The notes below the pieces were generated by a model. It searched no databases. It saw only the letters and a list, made by a program, of their open reading frames with translations, and was not told the origin of the DNA. A stretch of 64,000 bases of DNA from Flavobacterium sp. HBTb2-11-1 (GTDB lineage: Bacteria; Bacteroidota; Bacteroidia; Flavobacteriales; Flavobacteriaceae): contig NZ_WUMO01000001.1 of assembly GCF_009826975.1 (NCBI RefSeq), positions 248,001-312,000 on the forward strand. Reading direction: 5' to 3'. The position numbers and the translations under genes were made by a program. Of the stretch, positions 51,711-60,036 are shown piece by piece; within the stretch, counting starts at the first letter, position 1; each line of letters begins with the position of its first letter.

Positions 51711-52514
51711 TTATTCTCCAAAGAATTGTTTGCCAAATTCAGAACGAAAAACTTCGTCGCCTACTTCTAGTCTGTGTTTGTAAAATGCTTTTGCATCTTC
51801 ACCGGCAATATATCTTAATTGATTTTTTCCGTCAGTGGCAGCTTCGTAAACAACATCGGCAATTTGTTCTGGAGTTGATGCCATTTCAAACATGGTGTCA
51901 ACACTAGCAAACATTTTATCTACCATTGTCTGATATTCAGGTTTGGCACCAGTATCTAATGAACCATGAAGAAATTCAGTTTTGATACCGCCAGGAGAAA
52001 CCGTTTTAATATGTATTCCAAACGGATTCAATTCATAAGCCATACTTTCGCTCCAGCCTTCTAATCCCCATTTTGTAGCATGATAGATTGAGCTTAAAGG
52101 AAAAGCGATTAATCCACCAATAGAAGTTGTAGAGATAAACAAACCGCTTTTTCTTTCTCTGAAGTACGGAATAAAAGCATTTGTAACGCGAATTACTCCC
52201 AACAAATTAGTGTTTAGCTGTTTTGTAATTTGATCATCCGTAAGGCTTTCCAAAGGGCCTATTAATCCATAACCAGCATTGTTAAAAACAATATCGATAT
52301 CGCTAATTTCTAGAGCTTTTTGAACTGTGTTTTGAATTTGATCAAAATTCGTAACATCTAAAGGTAAAAGCGTTACGTTTGGTAATTGAGAAAGTTCGGT
52401 TTCTTTTTCAGGAGTTCTCATGGTTGCGATTACGTTCCATCCTTTTTCGTGGAATAATTTTGCTGTCGCTTTTCCTAAACCTGATGATGCTCCTGTGATA
52501 AAAATTGTTTTCAT
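51711..52514 (-). CDS. Short-chain dehydrogenase/reductase
   Basis: 267 residues. Classical SDR motifs: TGASSGLGKATAKLF (nucleotide binding), DIVFNNAGYGLIG (NNAG), and catalytic ISTTSIGG...YHATKWG (Ser-Tyr-Lys, as SxxS/YxxxK). The enzyme oxidises or reduces a hydroxyl/carbonyl group using NAD(P). The substrate is unknown. A perfect 10-bp inverted repeat 68-99 nt upstream is a possible operator. Confidence 0.9.
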   Translation of the reverse strand: MKTIFITGASSGLGKATAKLFHEKGWNVIATMRTPEKETELSQLPNVTLLPLDVTNFDQIQNTVQKALEISDIDIVFNNAGYGLIGPLESLTDDQITKQLNTNLLGVIRVTNAFIPYFRERKSGLFISTTSIGGLIAFPLSSIYHATKWGLEGWSESMAYELNPFGIHIKTVSPGGIKTEFLHGSLDTGAKPEYQTMVDKMFASVDTMFEMASTPEQIADVVYEAATDGKNQLRYIAGEDAKAFYKHRLEVGDEVFRSEFGKQFFGE

Positions 52515-52581
52515 GATTTTTATTTTTTAATTGTTGTAATTTGATGAAGCAAAGTTCAGGATACACTGCAATTTAAAAGTG

Positions 52582-52613
52582 TTCATTTTGGTGCAATGAG
52601 TATCCAAAATGAA
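52582..52613. promoter_or_regulatory. Perfect inverted repeat upstream of the SDR gene
   Basis: ttcattttgg (52582-52591) and ccaaaatgaa (52604-52613), 12-nt spacer, 68 nt before the SDR ATG. It could bind a dimeric repressor; alternatively a hairpin. Confidence 0.5.
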
Positions 52614-52653
52614 TATTGAAGTTTTTTGGATTAAAAAACTTTGAGTGTAATTG

Positions 52654-52804
52654 TTTTAAACACATAGAAACATAGTTTTCTTTGTCGACAAAGGCGTTTC
52701 ACTCATTTTAAATACATCCCGATAGCTATCGGGAATATGTGTGAAAATCTAGATTTTCTAAAATCTCTTTTTACAAAACTAAAATCTATGTTTATGTGTT
52801 TAAT
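52654..52804. repeat. Imperfect palindrome with inner REP-like element
   Basis: Outer arms aaacacatagaaacatag (52658 on) and ctatgtttatgtgttta (to 52802) with variants; the centre contains tcccgatagctatcggga (52717-52734), a perfect 18-nt palindrome like the one at 889-906. Confidence 0.65.
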
Positions 52805-52884
52805 TTTTTAAGAATGGCAATCTGCGAGTTTTAATTAACGTTTTTGTTAACAACTTTCGCTTCTTTATTTCTGTAAAAAAAGCG

Positions 52885-52892
52885 TAAATTTG
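52885..52892 (+). promoter_or_regulatory. Candidate -7 box for dnaE
   Basis: TAAATTTG, exact -7 consensus, 110 nt before the dnaE ATG. No -33 TTG at suitable distance. Confidence 0.35.
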
Positions 52893-53001
52893 AATTCCTC
52901 CTATTTTTCATTTCGCATTTCGATATGTTTCATGTTGTCAATGTTTTACAATGTGAAAGATATGAAATTTGGAGCTTTAAAACTTGACTTTTTATAATTC
53001 T

Positions 53002-56000
53002 ATGTATTTAATATTCGATACCGAAACGACCGGATTACCAAAACGCTGGGACGCCCCGATTACCGATTCTGACAACTGGCCTCGCTGTATACAAATCGCG
53101 TGGCAGCTTCATGATGAAATGGGACAGCTTGTCGAACATCAGGATTATTTGGTAAAACCCGAAGGATTTAACATTCCGTATGATGCTGAACGTATCCACG
53201 GAATCTCGACTGAATTGGCTGAAGCCGACGGAATCACTTTGGCCGAAGTTTTAGAGAAATTCAATATTGCTTTAAGTAAAACCAAATTCATCGTTGGGCA
53301 GAATTTAGGTTTCGACGTGAATATTATGGGTGCAGAATTCCATAGAATGGGAGTAGATTCTACTATGGCTTCGATCCCTGTTTTGGATACTTGTACCGAA
53401 GTTACCGCTTCATTGTTACAGCTTCCAGGAGGTCGTGGAGGAAAATTCAAACTTCCAACTTTGACCGAATTGCATGAATATTTATTCAATGTTCCTTTCG
53501 CGGAAGCGCACAACGCAACTGCCGACGTTGAGGCAACTACACGTTGTTTCCTGGAATTGGTTAGAAGAGAAGTGTTTACAAAAGAAGAGCTTGACGTTCC
53601 GAAAGAATACTTCAAAGATTTTCAGGAAAGAAATCCAGAGCCGTTTAAGCTTATTGGTTTAAAACACATCAATTTAAAAGCTGCCTCTGATAAAATCAGA
53701 GAACAGCTTAAAGCTTTAGCTGGAGAAGGGCAGCAAAATGTTGTTTCAGAAGAAGACAAAGCCGATTTTAAAGCGGCAAAATTTGCGCATTTACATAATC
53801 ATACACAGTTTTCGGTACTTCAATCGACTATCGGAATTGGAAATATTGTGGCTGCGACAGCCAAAAACGGAATGCCAGCCGTGGCAATGACAGATACTGG
53901 AAACATGATGGGAGCTTTCCATTTTGTGAGTGCTGTTATGAACCATAACAAAGGTGCTTCTGCAAAAAACAAAGCTTTGGTTGAAGCGGGAGAAGAACCA
54001 ACGGAAACCGAAATTAAACCAATCGTTGGCTGCGAATTTAATATTTGCGACAACCATTTAGATAAAAGCAAAAAAGACAATGGTTACCAAGTTGTTTTAT
54101 TGGCTAAAAATAAAGCCGGATATCACAATTTGGCAAAAATGGCTTCGATTGCCTATACAGACGGTTTTTATTATGTTCCAAGAATTGACCGCACAATTGT
54201 GGAGCAATATAAAGGCGATATCATGGTTTTGTCCGGGAATTTGTATGGAGAAATTCCGAGTAAAATCTTGAACATTGGTGAAAACCAAGCCGAAGAAGCT
54301 TTGATTTGGTGGAAAGAACAATTTGGCGAAGATTTCTATTTAGAAGTGATGCGACACAATCAGGAAGATGAAAATCGTGTCAATAAGACCCTAATTGAGT
54401 TTTCGAAAAAACACAATGTCAAATTAATTGCGACAAATAATACGTATTATTTAAATAAAGAAGATGCCAATGCTCACGACATTTTACTTTGCGTAAAAGA
54501 CGGTGAAAAACAGGCAACACCTATTGGACGTGGCCGTGGTTATCGCTACGGACTTCCAAATCAGGAATATTATTTCAAGTCGCAAGACGAGATGAAAAAG
54601 CTCTTTGCCGATTTGCCAGAAGCCATTATTAATATTCAGGAAATTGTAGATAAAGTAGAAGGGTATTCGCTTTATCGAGATGTCTTGCTTCCTAAATTCG
54701 AAATTCCACTGGAATTTGTTGATCCTGAAGATGAAAAGGACAATGGCGTACGTGGGGAAAATGCTTATTTGCGTCATCTTACCATGGAAGGTGCCAAAAG
54801 AAGATATGGTGAAATTACCGAATCGATTCAGGAACGTTTGGATTTTGAGTTGATGACAATTTCGAACTCTGGTTATCCTGGGTATTTCTTGATTGTACAG
54901 GATTTCATCGCTGAGGCAAGAAAAATGGACGTTTCGGTAGGGCCTGGACGTGGTTCTGCAGCGGGATCTGCGGTTGCTTACTGTCTCGGAATTACCAATA
55001 TCGACCCAATTAAATACGATTTGCTTTTTGAGCGTTTCCTAAATCCTGACCGTGTATCGATGCCCGATATTGATATCGACTTTGATGACGAGGGTCGTGG
55101 ACGTGTAATGGAATACGTAATCAACAAATACGGTCAAAAACAGGTGGCGCAGATTATCACGTATGGTAAAATGGCGACCAAATCGGCAATTCGTGATACG
55201 GCTCGTGTATTGGATTTGCCATTATTCGAAGCTGATAGAATTGCGAAACTGATTCCTGGAATGATGCCGTCAAAATGGAATTTGGCGCGTTTTATTTCGG
55301 AAAGTGAAGAGGAAGTAAAAAAAGCACTTCGTTCTGACGAATTTGACAATGTAAAAGAATTAATCGCCATTGCCAATGAAGATGATTTGGCAGGAGAAAC
55401 CATTCAGCAGGCAAAAATTCTGGAAGGTTCGATGCGTAATACAGGTATTCACGCCTGTGGGGTAATCATTACGCCCTCGGATATTACGAATTATGTTCCT
55501 GTAACGACTGCGAAAGACTCGGATTTATATGTAACGCAGTTTGACAACTCGGTGGCAGAAAGTGCCGGACTGCTGAAAATGGACTTCTTGGGTCTGAAGA
55601 CCCTTACCTTGATAAAAGATACCGTAAAACTGGTAAAATATAGAACAGGAATTGAGCTGAATCCAGATACTTTCCCAATCGATGATGAAGAAACGTATGC
55701 GCTTTTCCAAAGAGGTGAAACTGTTGGAATCTTCCAATACGAGTCGCCAGGGATGCAGAAATACATGAAAGACCTGAAGCCAACGGTTTTTGGAGATTTA
55801 ATTGCTATGAACGCCTTATATCGTCCAGGACCTTTGGAGTATATCCCGTCTTTCGTTCGAAGAAAAAATGGCGATGAAGAAATCAAATACGATTTAGATG
55901 CCTGTGCGGAATATTTATCTGAAACGTACGGAATTACCGTTTACCAAGAGCAGGTAATGCTTTTGTCTCAGTCTTTGGCAGGATTTACAAAGGGTGAAGC

Positions 56001-57537
56001 CGACGTCTTGCGTAAAGCGATGGGTAAGAAACAAAAAGACGTACTAGACAAAATGAAGCCAAAATTCGTTGAACAAGCGGCAGCAAAAGGTCACGATGCC
56101 AAAATTCTGGAGAAAATCTGGAAAGACTGGGAAGCCTTTGCGAGTTACGCCTTCAACAAATCGCACTCGACTTGTTATGCTTGGATTGCGTATCAAACGG
56201 CTTATTTGAAAGCACATTATCCGGCAGAATATATGGCAGCGGTGCTTTCCAATAACATGAATGATATCAAACAGGTTTCGTTCTTTATGGAAGAATGCAA
56301 GCGTATGGGATTACAGGTTTTGGGACCTTGCGTAAATGAATCGTACTATAAATTTACGGTAAATGATGACTATGCTGTTCGTTTCGGAATGGGGGCTATT
56401 AAAGGCGTGGGAGCAGGAGCTGTAGAAACGATCGTAGAAAACAGAAAAGATGGGAGATATAAATCGATTTTTGATTTAGCGAAGCGAATTGATCTGCGTG
56501 CAGCCAACAAAAAAGCGATTGAGAATTTAGCTTTAGCAGGTGGTTTTGATTCATTTGAAGGAACTACCAGAGCGCAGTATTTCCATGATGATGGTGACGG
56601 AATAACTTTCTACGAAAAAGCAATGCGCTACGGATCTAAGTTTCAGGAAAACGAAAATTCATCTCAGGTAAGTTTGTTTGGAGAAACCAGCGAAGTGCAA
56701 ATCGCAGAGCCTGTTGTGCCACCTTGCGAAGACTGGAGTACAATGGAAAAATTGGCTAAAGAAAAAGAAGTTGTCGGAATCTATATTTCTGGACATCCGC
56801 TTGATGATTTTAGATTCGAAATGAAATATTTCTGTAATGCCCGTTTAGAAGCATTAAAAAGCATGAACGAGTATGTGGGGAAAAATCTAATGTTTGCTGG
56901 AATTATTAATAACGTCCAACATCGTGTGGCTAAAAACGGAAAAGGTTGGGCGGCTTTCAACTTAGAAGGTTATGATGAGAGTTATGAGTTTAAGATTTTT
57001 GGAGAAGAATATTTGAAATTCCGCCATTTCTTAATTCAGAACAATTTTGCTTTTATAAAAATATTGATTAAAGATGGATGGGTAAATCACGATACTGGTA
57101 AAAAATCGGATCCTAGAATGCAGTTTGTGGAGATTCGCCAATTGCAGGATATTTTGGAAGCTTTCGCTAAAAAACTAATTGTACTATTGAATATCAAAGA
57201 TCTGCATCCGGAGTTTATTCATAAATTAAGTCATTTGTTTGCTGAAAATAAAGGAGAGAATTCAGTGACTTTTGAAATTATGGAATTAGAAAAAATAAAG
57301 CGTCTAGTTGAGGTAGAAACGCCGACCGATTTTGAAGCCGATGATGCCGTTTTTGAAGATGAGAATGAAAATGAAGATGCGGCACTCGAAATTACAAAAG
57401 TGCAAGAGGTAAATGAAGTTGAAGAAATAAAAGTAGTAACCAAATTAACGATGCCGAGCCGCCGTGTGAAGGTTAGAATTTCAACTGAATTATTGCAGGA
57501 ACTGGAGAAAATGCAGATTAATTTTAAATTGAACTAA
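53002..57537 (+). CDS. dnaE: DNA polymerase III alpha subunit with fused DnaQ-like exonuclease
   Basis: 1511 residues from MYLIFDTETTGLPKRWDAPI at 53002; a TTG 18 nt upstream is not needed. Residues 1-185 are a DEDD 3'-5' exonuclease (DTETTGL, GQNLGFDVNIMG, HNATADVEAT). From about residue 255 the DnaE parts follow: PHP domain HLHNHTQFSVLQ, polymerase VGPGRGSAAGSAVAYCLG, catalytic MPDIDIDFDDEGRGRVMEY near 688-692, the fingers and HhH, and a C-terminal OB fold. In E. coli proofreading is a separate epsilon subunit; here it is fused, as in other Bacteroidota. Confidence 0.96.
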   Translation: MYLIFDTETTGLPKRWDAPITDSDNWPRCIQIAWQLHDEMGQLVEHQDYLVKPEGFNIPYDAERIHGISTELAEADGITLAEVLEKFNIALSKTKFIVGQNLGFDVNIMGAEFHRMGVDSTMASIPVLDTCTEVTASLLQLPGGRGGKFKLPTLTELHEYLFNVPFAEAHNATADVEATTRCFLELVRREVFTKEELDVPKEYFKDFQERNPEPFKLIGLKHINLKAASDKIREQLKALAGEGQQNVVSEEDKADFKAAKFAHLHNHTQFSVLQSTIGIGNIVAATAKNGMPAVAMTDTGNMMGAFHFVSAVMNHNKGASAKNKALVEAGEEPTETEIKPIVGCEFNICDNHLDKSKKDNGYQVVLLAKNKAGYHNLAKMASIAYTDGFYYVPRIDRTIVEQYKGDIMVLSGNLYGEIPSKILNIGENQAEEALIWWKEQFGEDFYLEVMRHNQEDENRVNKTLIEFSKKHNVKLIATNNTYYLNKEDANAHDILLCVKDGEKQATPIGRGRGYRYGLPNQEYYFKSQDEMKKLFADLPEAIINIQEIVDKVEGYSLYRDVLLPKFEIPLEFVDPEDEKDNGVRGENAYLRHLTMEGAKRRYGEITESIQERLDFELMTISNSGYPGYFLIVQDFIAEARKMDVSVGPGRGSAAGSAVAYCLGITNIDPIKYDLLFERFLNPDRVSMPDIDIDFDDEGRGRVMEYVINKYGQKQVAQIITYGKMATKSAIRDTARVLDLPLFEADRIAKLIPGMMPSKWNLARFISESEEEVKKALRSDEFDNVKELIAIANEDDLAGETIQQAKILEGSMRNTGIHACGVIITPSDITNYVPVTTAKDSDLYVTQFDNSVAESAGLLKMDFLGLKTLTLIKDTVKLVKYRTGIELNPDTFPIDDEETYALFQRGETVGIFQYESPGMQKYMKDLKPTVFGDLIAMNALYRPGPLEYIPSFVRRKNGDEEIKYDLDACAEYLSETYGITVYQEQVMLLSQSLAGFTKGEADVLRKAMGKKQKDVLDKMKPKFVEQAAAKGHDAKILEKIWKDWEAFASYAFNKSHSTCYAWIAYQTAYLKAHYPAEYMAAVLSNNMNDIKQVSFFMEECKRMGLQVLGPCVNESYYKFTVNDDYAVRFGMGAIKGVGAGAVETIVENRKDGRYKSIFDLAKRIDLRAANKKAIENLALAGGFDSFEGTTRAQYFHDDGDGITFYEKAMRYGSKFQENENSSQVSLFGETSEVQIAEPVVPPCEDWSTMEKLAKEKEVVGIYISGHPLDDFRFEMKYFCNARLEALKSMNEYVGKNLMFAGIINNVQHRVAKNGKGWAAFNLEGYDESYEFKIFGEEYLKFRHFLIQNNFAFIKILIKDGWVNHDTGKKSDPRMQFVEIRQLQDILEAFAKKLIVLLNIKDLHPEFIHKLSHLFAENKGENSVTFEIMELEKIKRLVEVETPTDFEADDAVFEDENENEDAALEITKVQEVNEVEEIKVVTKLTMPSRRVKVRISTELLQELEKMQINFKLN

Positions 57538-57684
57538 AAAATTAACAGTTAAAATTTAAACAGATGTTAGTTTTTTGTGTTAAAAATATGCACGCATAAT
57601 ACTTTTTTAGTAATATTGCGCCAAATTACAACGTTTTCGTTCCAAGTCTAACTTTACAAACTGTACGAATGTGTTAAAATATTC

Positions 57685-57692
57685 TATGTTTG
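57685..57692 (+). promoter_or_regulatory. -7 box for the 57715-58686 gene
   Basis: TATGTTTG, exact TAnnTTTG match, 23 nt before the ATG. No clear -33. Confidence 0.55.
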
Positions 57693-57714
57693 TACTAATC
57701 AATAAATCAAAATT

Positions 57715-58686
57715 ATGAAAAAGAACCTATTTTTATTAGGATTATTAGTTTGCTCAATGGCGACAGTGGCGCAGACAGAAAAAGCAGAAAAACCAGAAAG
57801 CTGGTATTTTAAATTAGGAGGATCATATTTCAACCAAACTGCTTCAACTGAGTTTCCAGAAGTAGGAGGACAGGCACCAAACAGAGATATTTATTCAGGT
57901 ACTTTAACTAACAATAAATTAGTTTCAAGAGAAAGTATAACAGGTTCTTTTGGACAAGGTTTCAGAAGTGGTATTACTGCAGGTTACCGTTTTTCTACTC
58001 GTTTAGGAGTCGAAATGTCTGCAAACTATTATATTAGTAATAGTAAGACTATGGCACAAACAACAGATAGACTTTATGGATACGATCCAGCTACTACTGC
58101 TGCTACATACATAAGTTTTACAGCTGAGGGACAAATCAAAGCATTTGATTTAGCGCCTTCTATTGTAATGTTTTTAGGTGATGCGCATGGTTTTGAACCA
58201 TATACTAAAGTTGGAGTTATTGTGCCAATTCATGGGACATTAGATATTAAAACAGATAGAGAGCTTTTAACTTATGTTGGTGCTAATCAAGTAGCTAAAA
58301 ACAATATCTATTCTAAAGACGTAGTGAAACCAAATCCAACAATTGGATTTATGGCTGCTTTAGGTACATCTTATAAGTTAGGAAAACATATTTCTGCGTT
58401 TGCGGAATTAGAATACCGTAACTTTACTGTACACGGAAAGACTAAAGAAACTACAGAATATACAGTAAATGGACAAGATGCATTAGCAACTAGAAATACA
58501 TCACAGAGATATACAAACTATCACAAGAAATTGGATGTAAATTCTAACAATCCATTATTTAATCCAAACACTGCTACATCAGATGCATCAGATACAACTA
58601 GACCAAATGATAAAATGGACGAATTAAGTTCATATGTTGGTATTTCTGGTTTAGGATTAACATTAGGAGTAAAATACAGCCTATAA
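57715..58686 (+). CDS. Outer membrane beta-barrel protein
   Basis: 323 residues. Signal peptide (MKKNLFLLGLLVCSMATVAQ). The mature protein is a run of amphipathic strands, such as FRSGITAGYRFSTRLGVEMS, EPYTKVGVIVPIHGTLDI and LSSYVGISGLGLTLGVKYSL, ending in Leu (SL). No OmpA-like peptidoglycan domain is present. I recognise a generic barrel fold only. A strong terminator follows; it is monocistronic. Confidence 0.85.
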   Translation: MKKNLFLLGLLVCSMATVAQTEKAEKPESWYFKLGGSYFNQTASTEFPEVGGQAPNRDIYSGTLTNNKLVSRESITGSFGQGFRSGITAGYRFSTRLGVEMSANYYISNSKTMAQTTDRLYGYDPATTAATYISFTAEGQIKAFDLAPSIVMFLGDAHGFEPYTKVGVIVPIHGTLDIKTDRELLTYVGANQVAKNNIYSKDVVKPNPTIGFMAALGTSYKLGKHISAFAELEYRNFTVHGKTKETTEYTVNGQDALATRNTSQRYTNYHKKLDVNSNNPLFNPNTATSDASDTTRPNDKMDELSSYVGISGLGLTLGVKYSL

Positions 58687-58718
58687 TTTTTCCAATTTTT
58701 TTATAGTTTATAGTTTAC

Positions 58719-58753
58719 AAAAAGAGGATATTCGAAAGAATATCCTCTTTTTT
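58719..58753 (+). terminator. Terminator after the barrel gene
   Basis: aaaaagaggatattc pairs with gaatatcctcttttt around a gaaa tetraloop, followed by T. Confidence 0.9.
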
Positions 58754-58798
58754 ATGCTCATTTTTTGTCATTTCGATTTCTATGACAAGCAGTGCGAA

Positions 58799-59794
58799 CT
58801 ATTTCGAATTCTCTCTAAACTCCTTCAAAACCTGATCAATAACCCAAGTGGTTCTTGCGCCAGAAGTTCCTTTAGATGGAGAAGCGCCTTCATTCCCTAA
58901 TAATTCAGCAATAACAGTTTCAATAAATGGCTGCTGAATGTGAAGTGGGTTTTCTATAGTGATACTTTCTTTTTCTCCATTTGCATATTGAATATGAAGC
59001 GGATCGTTTCCGAAAGTAGAGAATGAAATTTTCCCTTTGTCACCCACAATTTCAGTATTGTCGTAACGTTCAAAACTCGCGAAATTCCAAATGCCAGATC
59101 CGTGAATTCCATTTTCAAATAAAAATGACATCGAAACCGCATCTTCGGCAGGATAAGCCAGTAACTGAGAAGTCGCATGTCCGCGAACTGATTTTATCGG
59201 ACCTAAAACAAAATCAAGAAAATCTAAAGTATGACAAGCCAAATCAACAAAGATTCCGCCACCAGAAATATGCGGTAAAACGGTCCAAGGAAGATTGATT
59301 TCGTCATCATAACGTGCTTCAAAAGGATGGTATAAAACACAATTGACGTGTCTGATAGTTCCTAATTTTCCCTGATCGATAATTTCTTTTATTTTTAAAA
59401 ATCGCGGTAAAGCTCTTCTGTAATAAGCAACAAATAAAGGGACATTGTGTTCTTTACAAGCGCTGATCATTTCGTTACATTCCTCAAAAGTCAAAGCCAT
59501 TGGTTTTTCAACGTAAACAGGTTTTCCTGCTTTGGCACATAAAAGGGTATATTCTTTATGAGAAGAAGGAGGAGTGGCAATATAAACGGCATCAACTTCT
59601 GGATCATTTATTAAATCTTCAGCATTTGAATACCATTTCGGAACATTATGGCGTTTAGCATAATCTTCAGCAAGAGCCGCATCTCTTCGCATAACCGCAA
59701 CTAAAGCTGAGTTTGGAGCTTTCTGAAAAGCAGGTCCACTTTTTACTTCAGTTACGTTTCCGCAGCCAATAATTCCCCATTTTATAATTTCCAT
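58799..59794 (-). CDS. Gfo/Idh/MocA-family oxidoreductase
   Basis: 331 residues from MEIIKWGIIGCGNVTEVKSG at 59794; the frame continues to 59863 but that segment does not fit. Rossmann fold IGCGNVTEVKSG, then VYIATPPSSHKEYTL and the conserved VYVEKPMALTFEECNEMI with the catalytic lysine motif EKP. The C-terminal half includes HISGGGIFVDLACHTLDFLD. Such enzymes oxidise sugars or related polyols with NAD(P). The substrate is unknown. The downstream end is followed by a long palindromic repeat. Confidence 0.88.
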   Translation of the reverse strand: MEIIKWGIIGCGNVTEVKSGPAFQKAPNSALVAVMRRDAALAEDYAKRHNVPKWYSNAEDLINDPEVDAVYIATPPSSHKEYTLLCAKAGKPVYVEKPMALTFEECNEMISACKEHNVPLFVAYYRRALPRFLKIKEIIDQGKLGTIRHVNCVLYHPFEARYDDEINLPWTVLPHISGGGIFVDLACHTLDFLDFVLGPIKSVRGHATSQLLAYPAEDAVSMSFLFENGIHGSGIWNFASFERYDNTEIVGDKGKISFSTFGNDPLHIQYANGEKESITIENPLHIQQPFIETVIAELLGNEGASPSKGTSGARTTWVIDQVLKEFRENSK

Positions 59795-59849
59795 TGTGTA
59801 AGTTTTAGGTTTCTCAAATTTAGTGTAAAAAGGTTTATTTAAAAAAGTT

Positions 59850-60015
59850 AGCCACGAATTCACGAATTATTTCACGCAGATTTAAAAAGATTTAGGCAGA
59901 TTTAAGGTGATTTAATTAATAAAAATCTGTGTACATCCGCTTAAATCATTTTTAATCTGCGTGAAACAAAAAAGTAAAGCCACAAACTCACAAAGAAATT
60001 CGTGAATTCGTGGCT
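59850..60015. repeat. Nested palindromic repeat between oxidoreductase and S9 peptidase genes
   Basis: Outer arms agccacgaattcacgaatt (59850-59868) and aattcgtgaattcgtggct (59997-60015), perfect over 19 nt; inside them an inverted pair ttcacgcagatttaaaaa and tttttaatctgcgtgaa, the palindrome theme of 10148-10540. Confidence 0.75.
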
Positions 60016-60036
60016 ATAAATTTTTAGTTTAAAGTC

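Larger units (their letters stand above)
52515..53001. other. Gap between the SDR gene and dnaE (about 490 nt)
   Basis: Holds a perfect inverted repeat (52582-52591 with 52604-52613), a large imperfect palindrome (52654-52804) containing the REP-like 52717-52734, and a TAAATTTG box (52885-52892) that may belong to dnaE. No ORF is seen. Confidence 0.6.

Noticed and set aside
53145-53615. Minus-strand ORF of 156 residues inside dnaE.
   Set aside because: Fully contained in dnaE, low-complexity Ser/Thr composition, no start signal; a shadow ORF.
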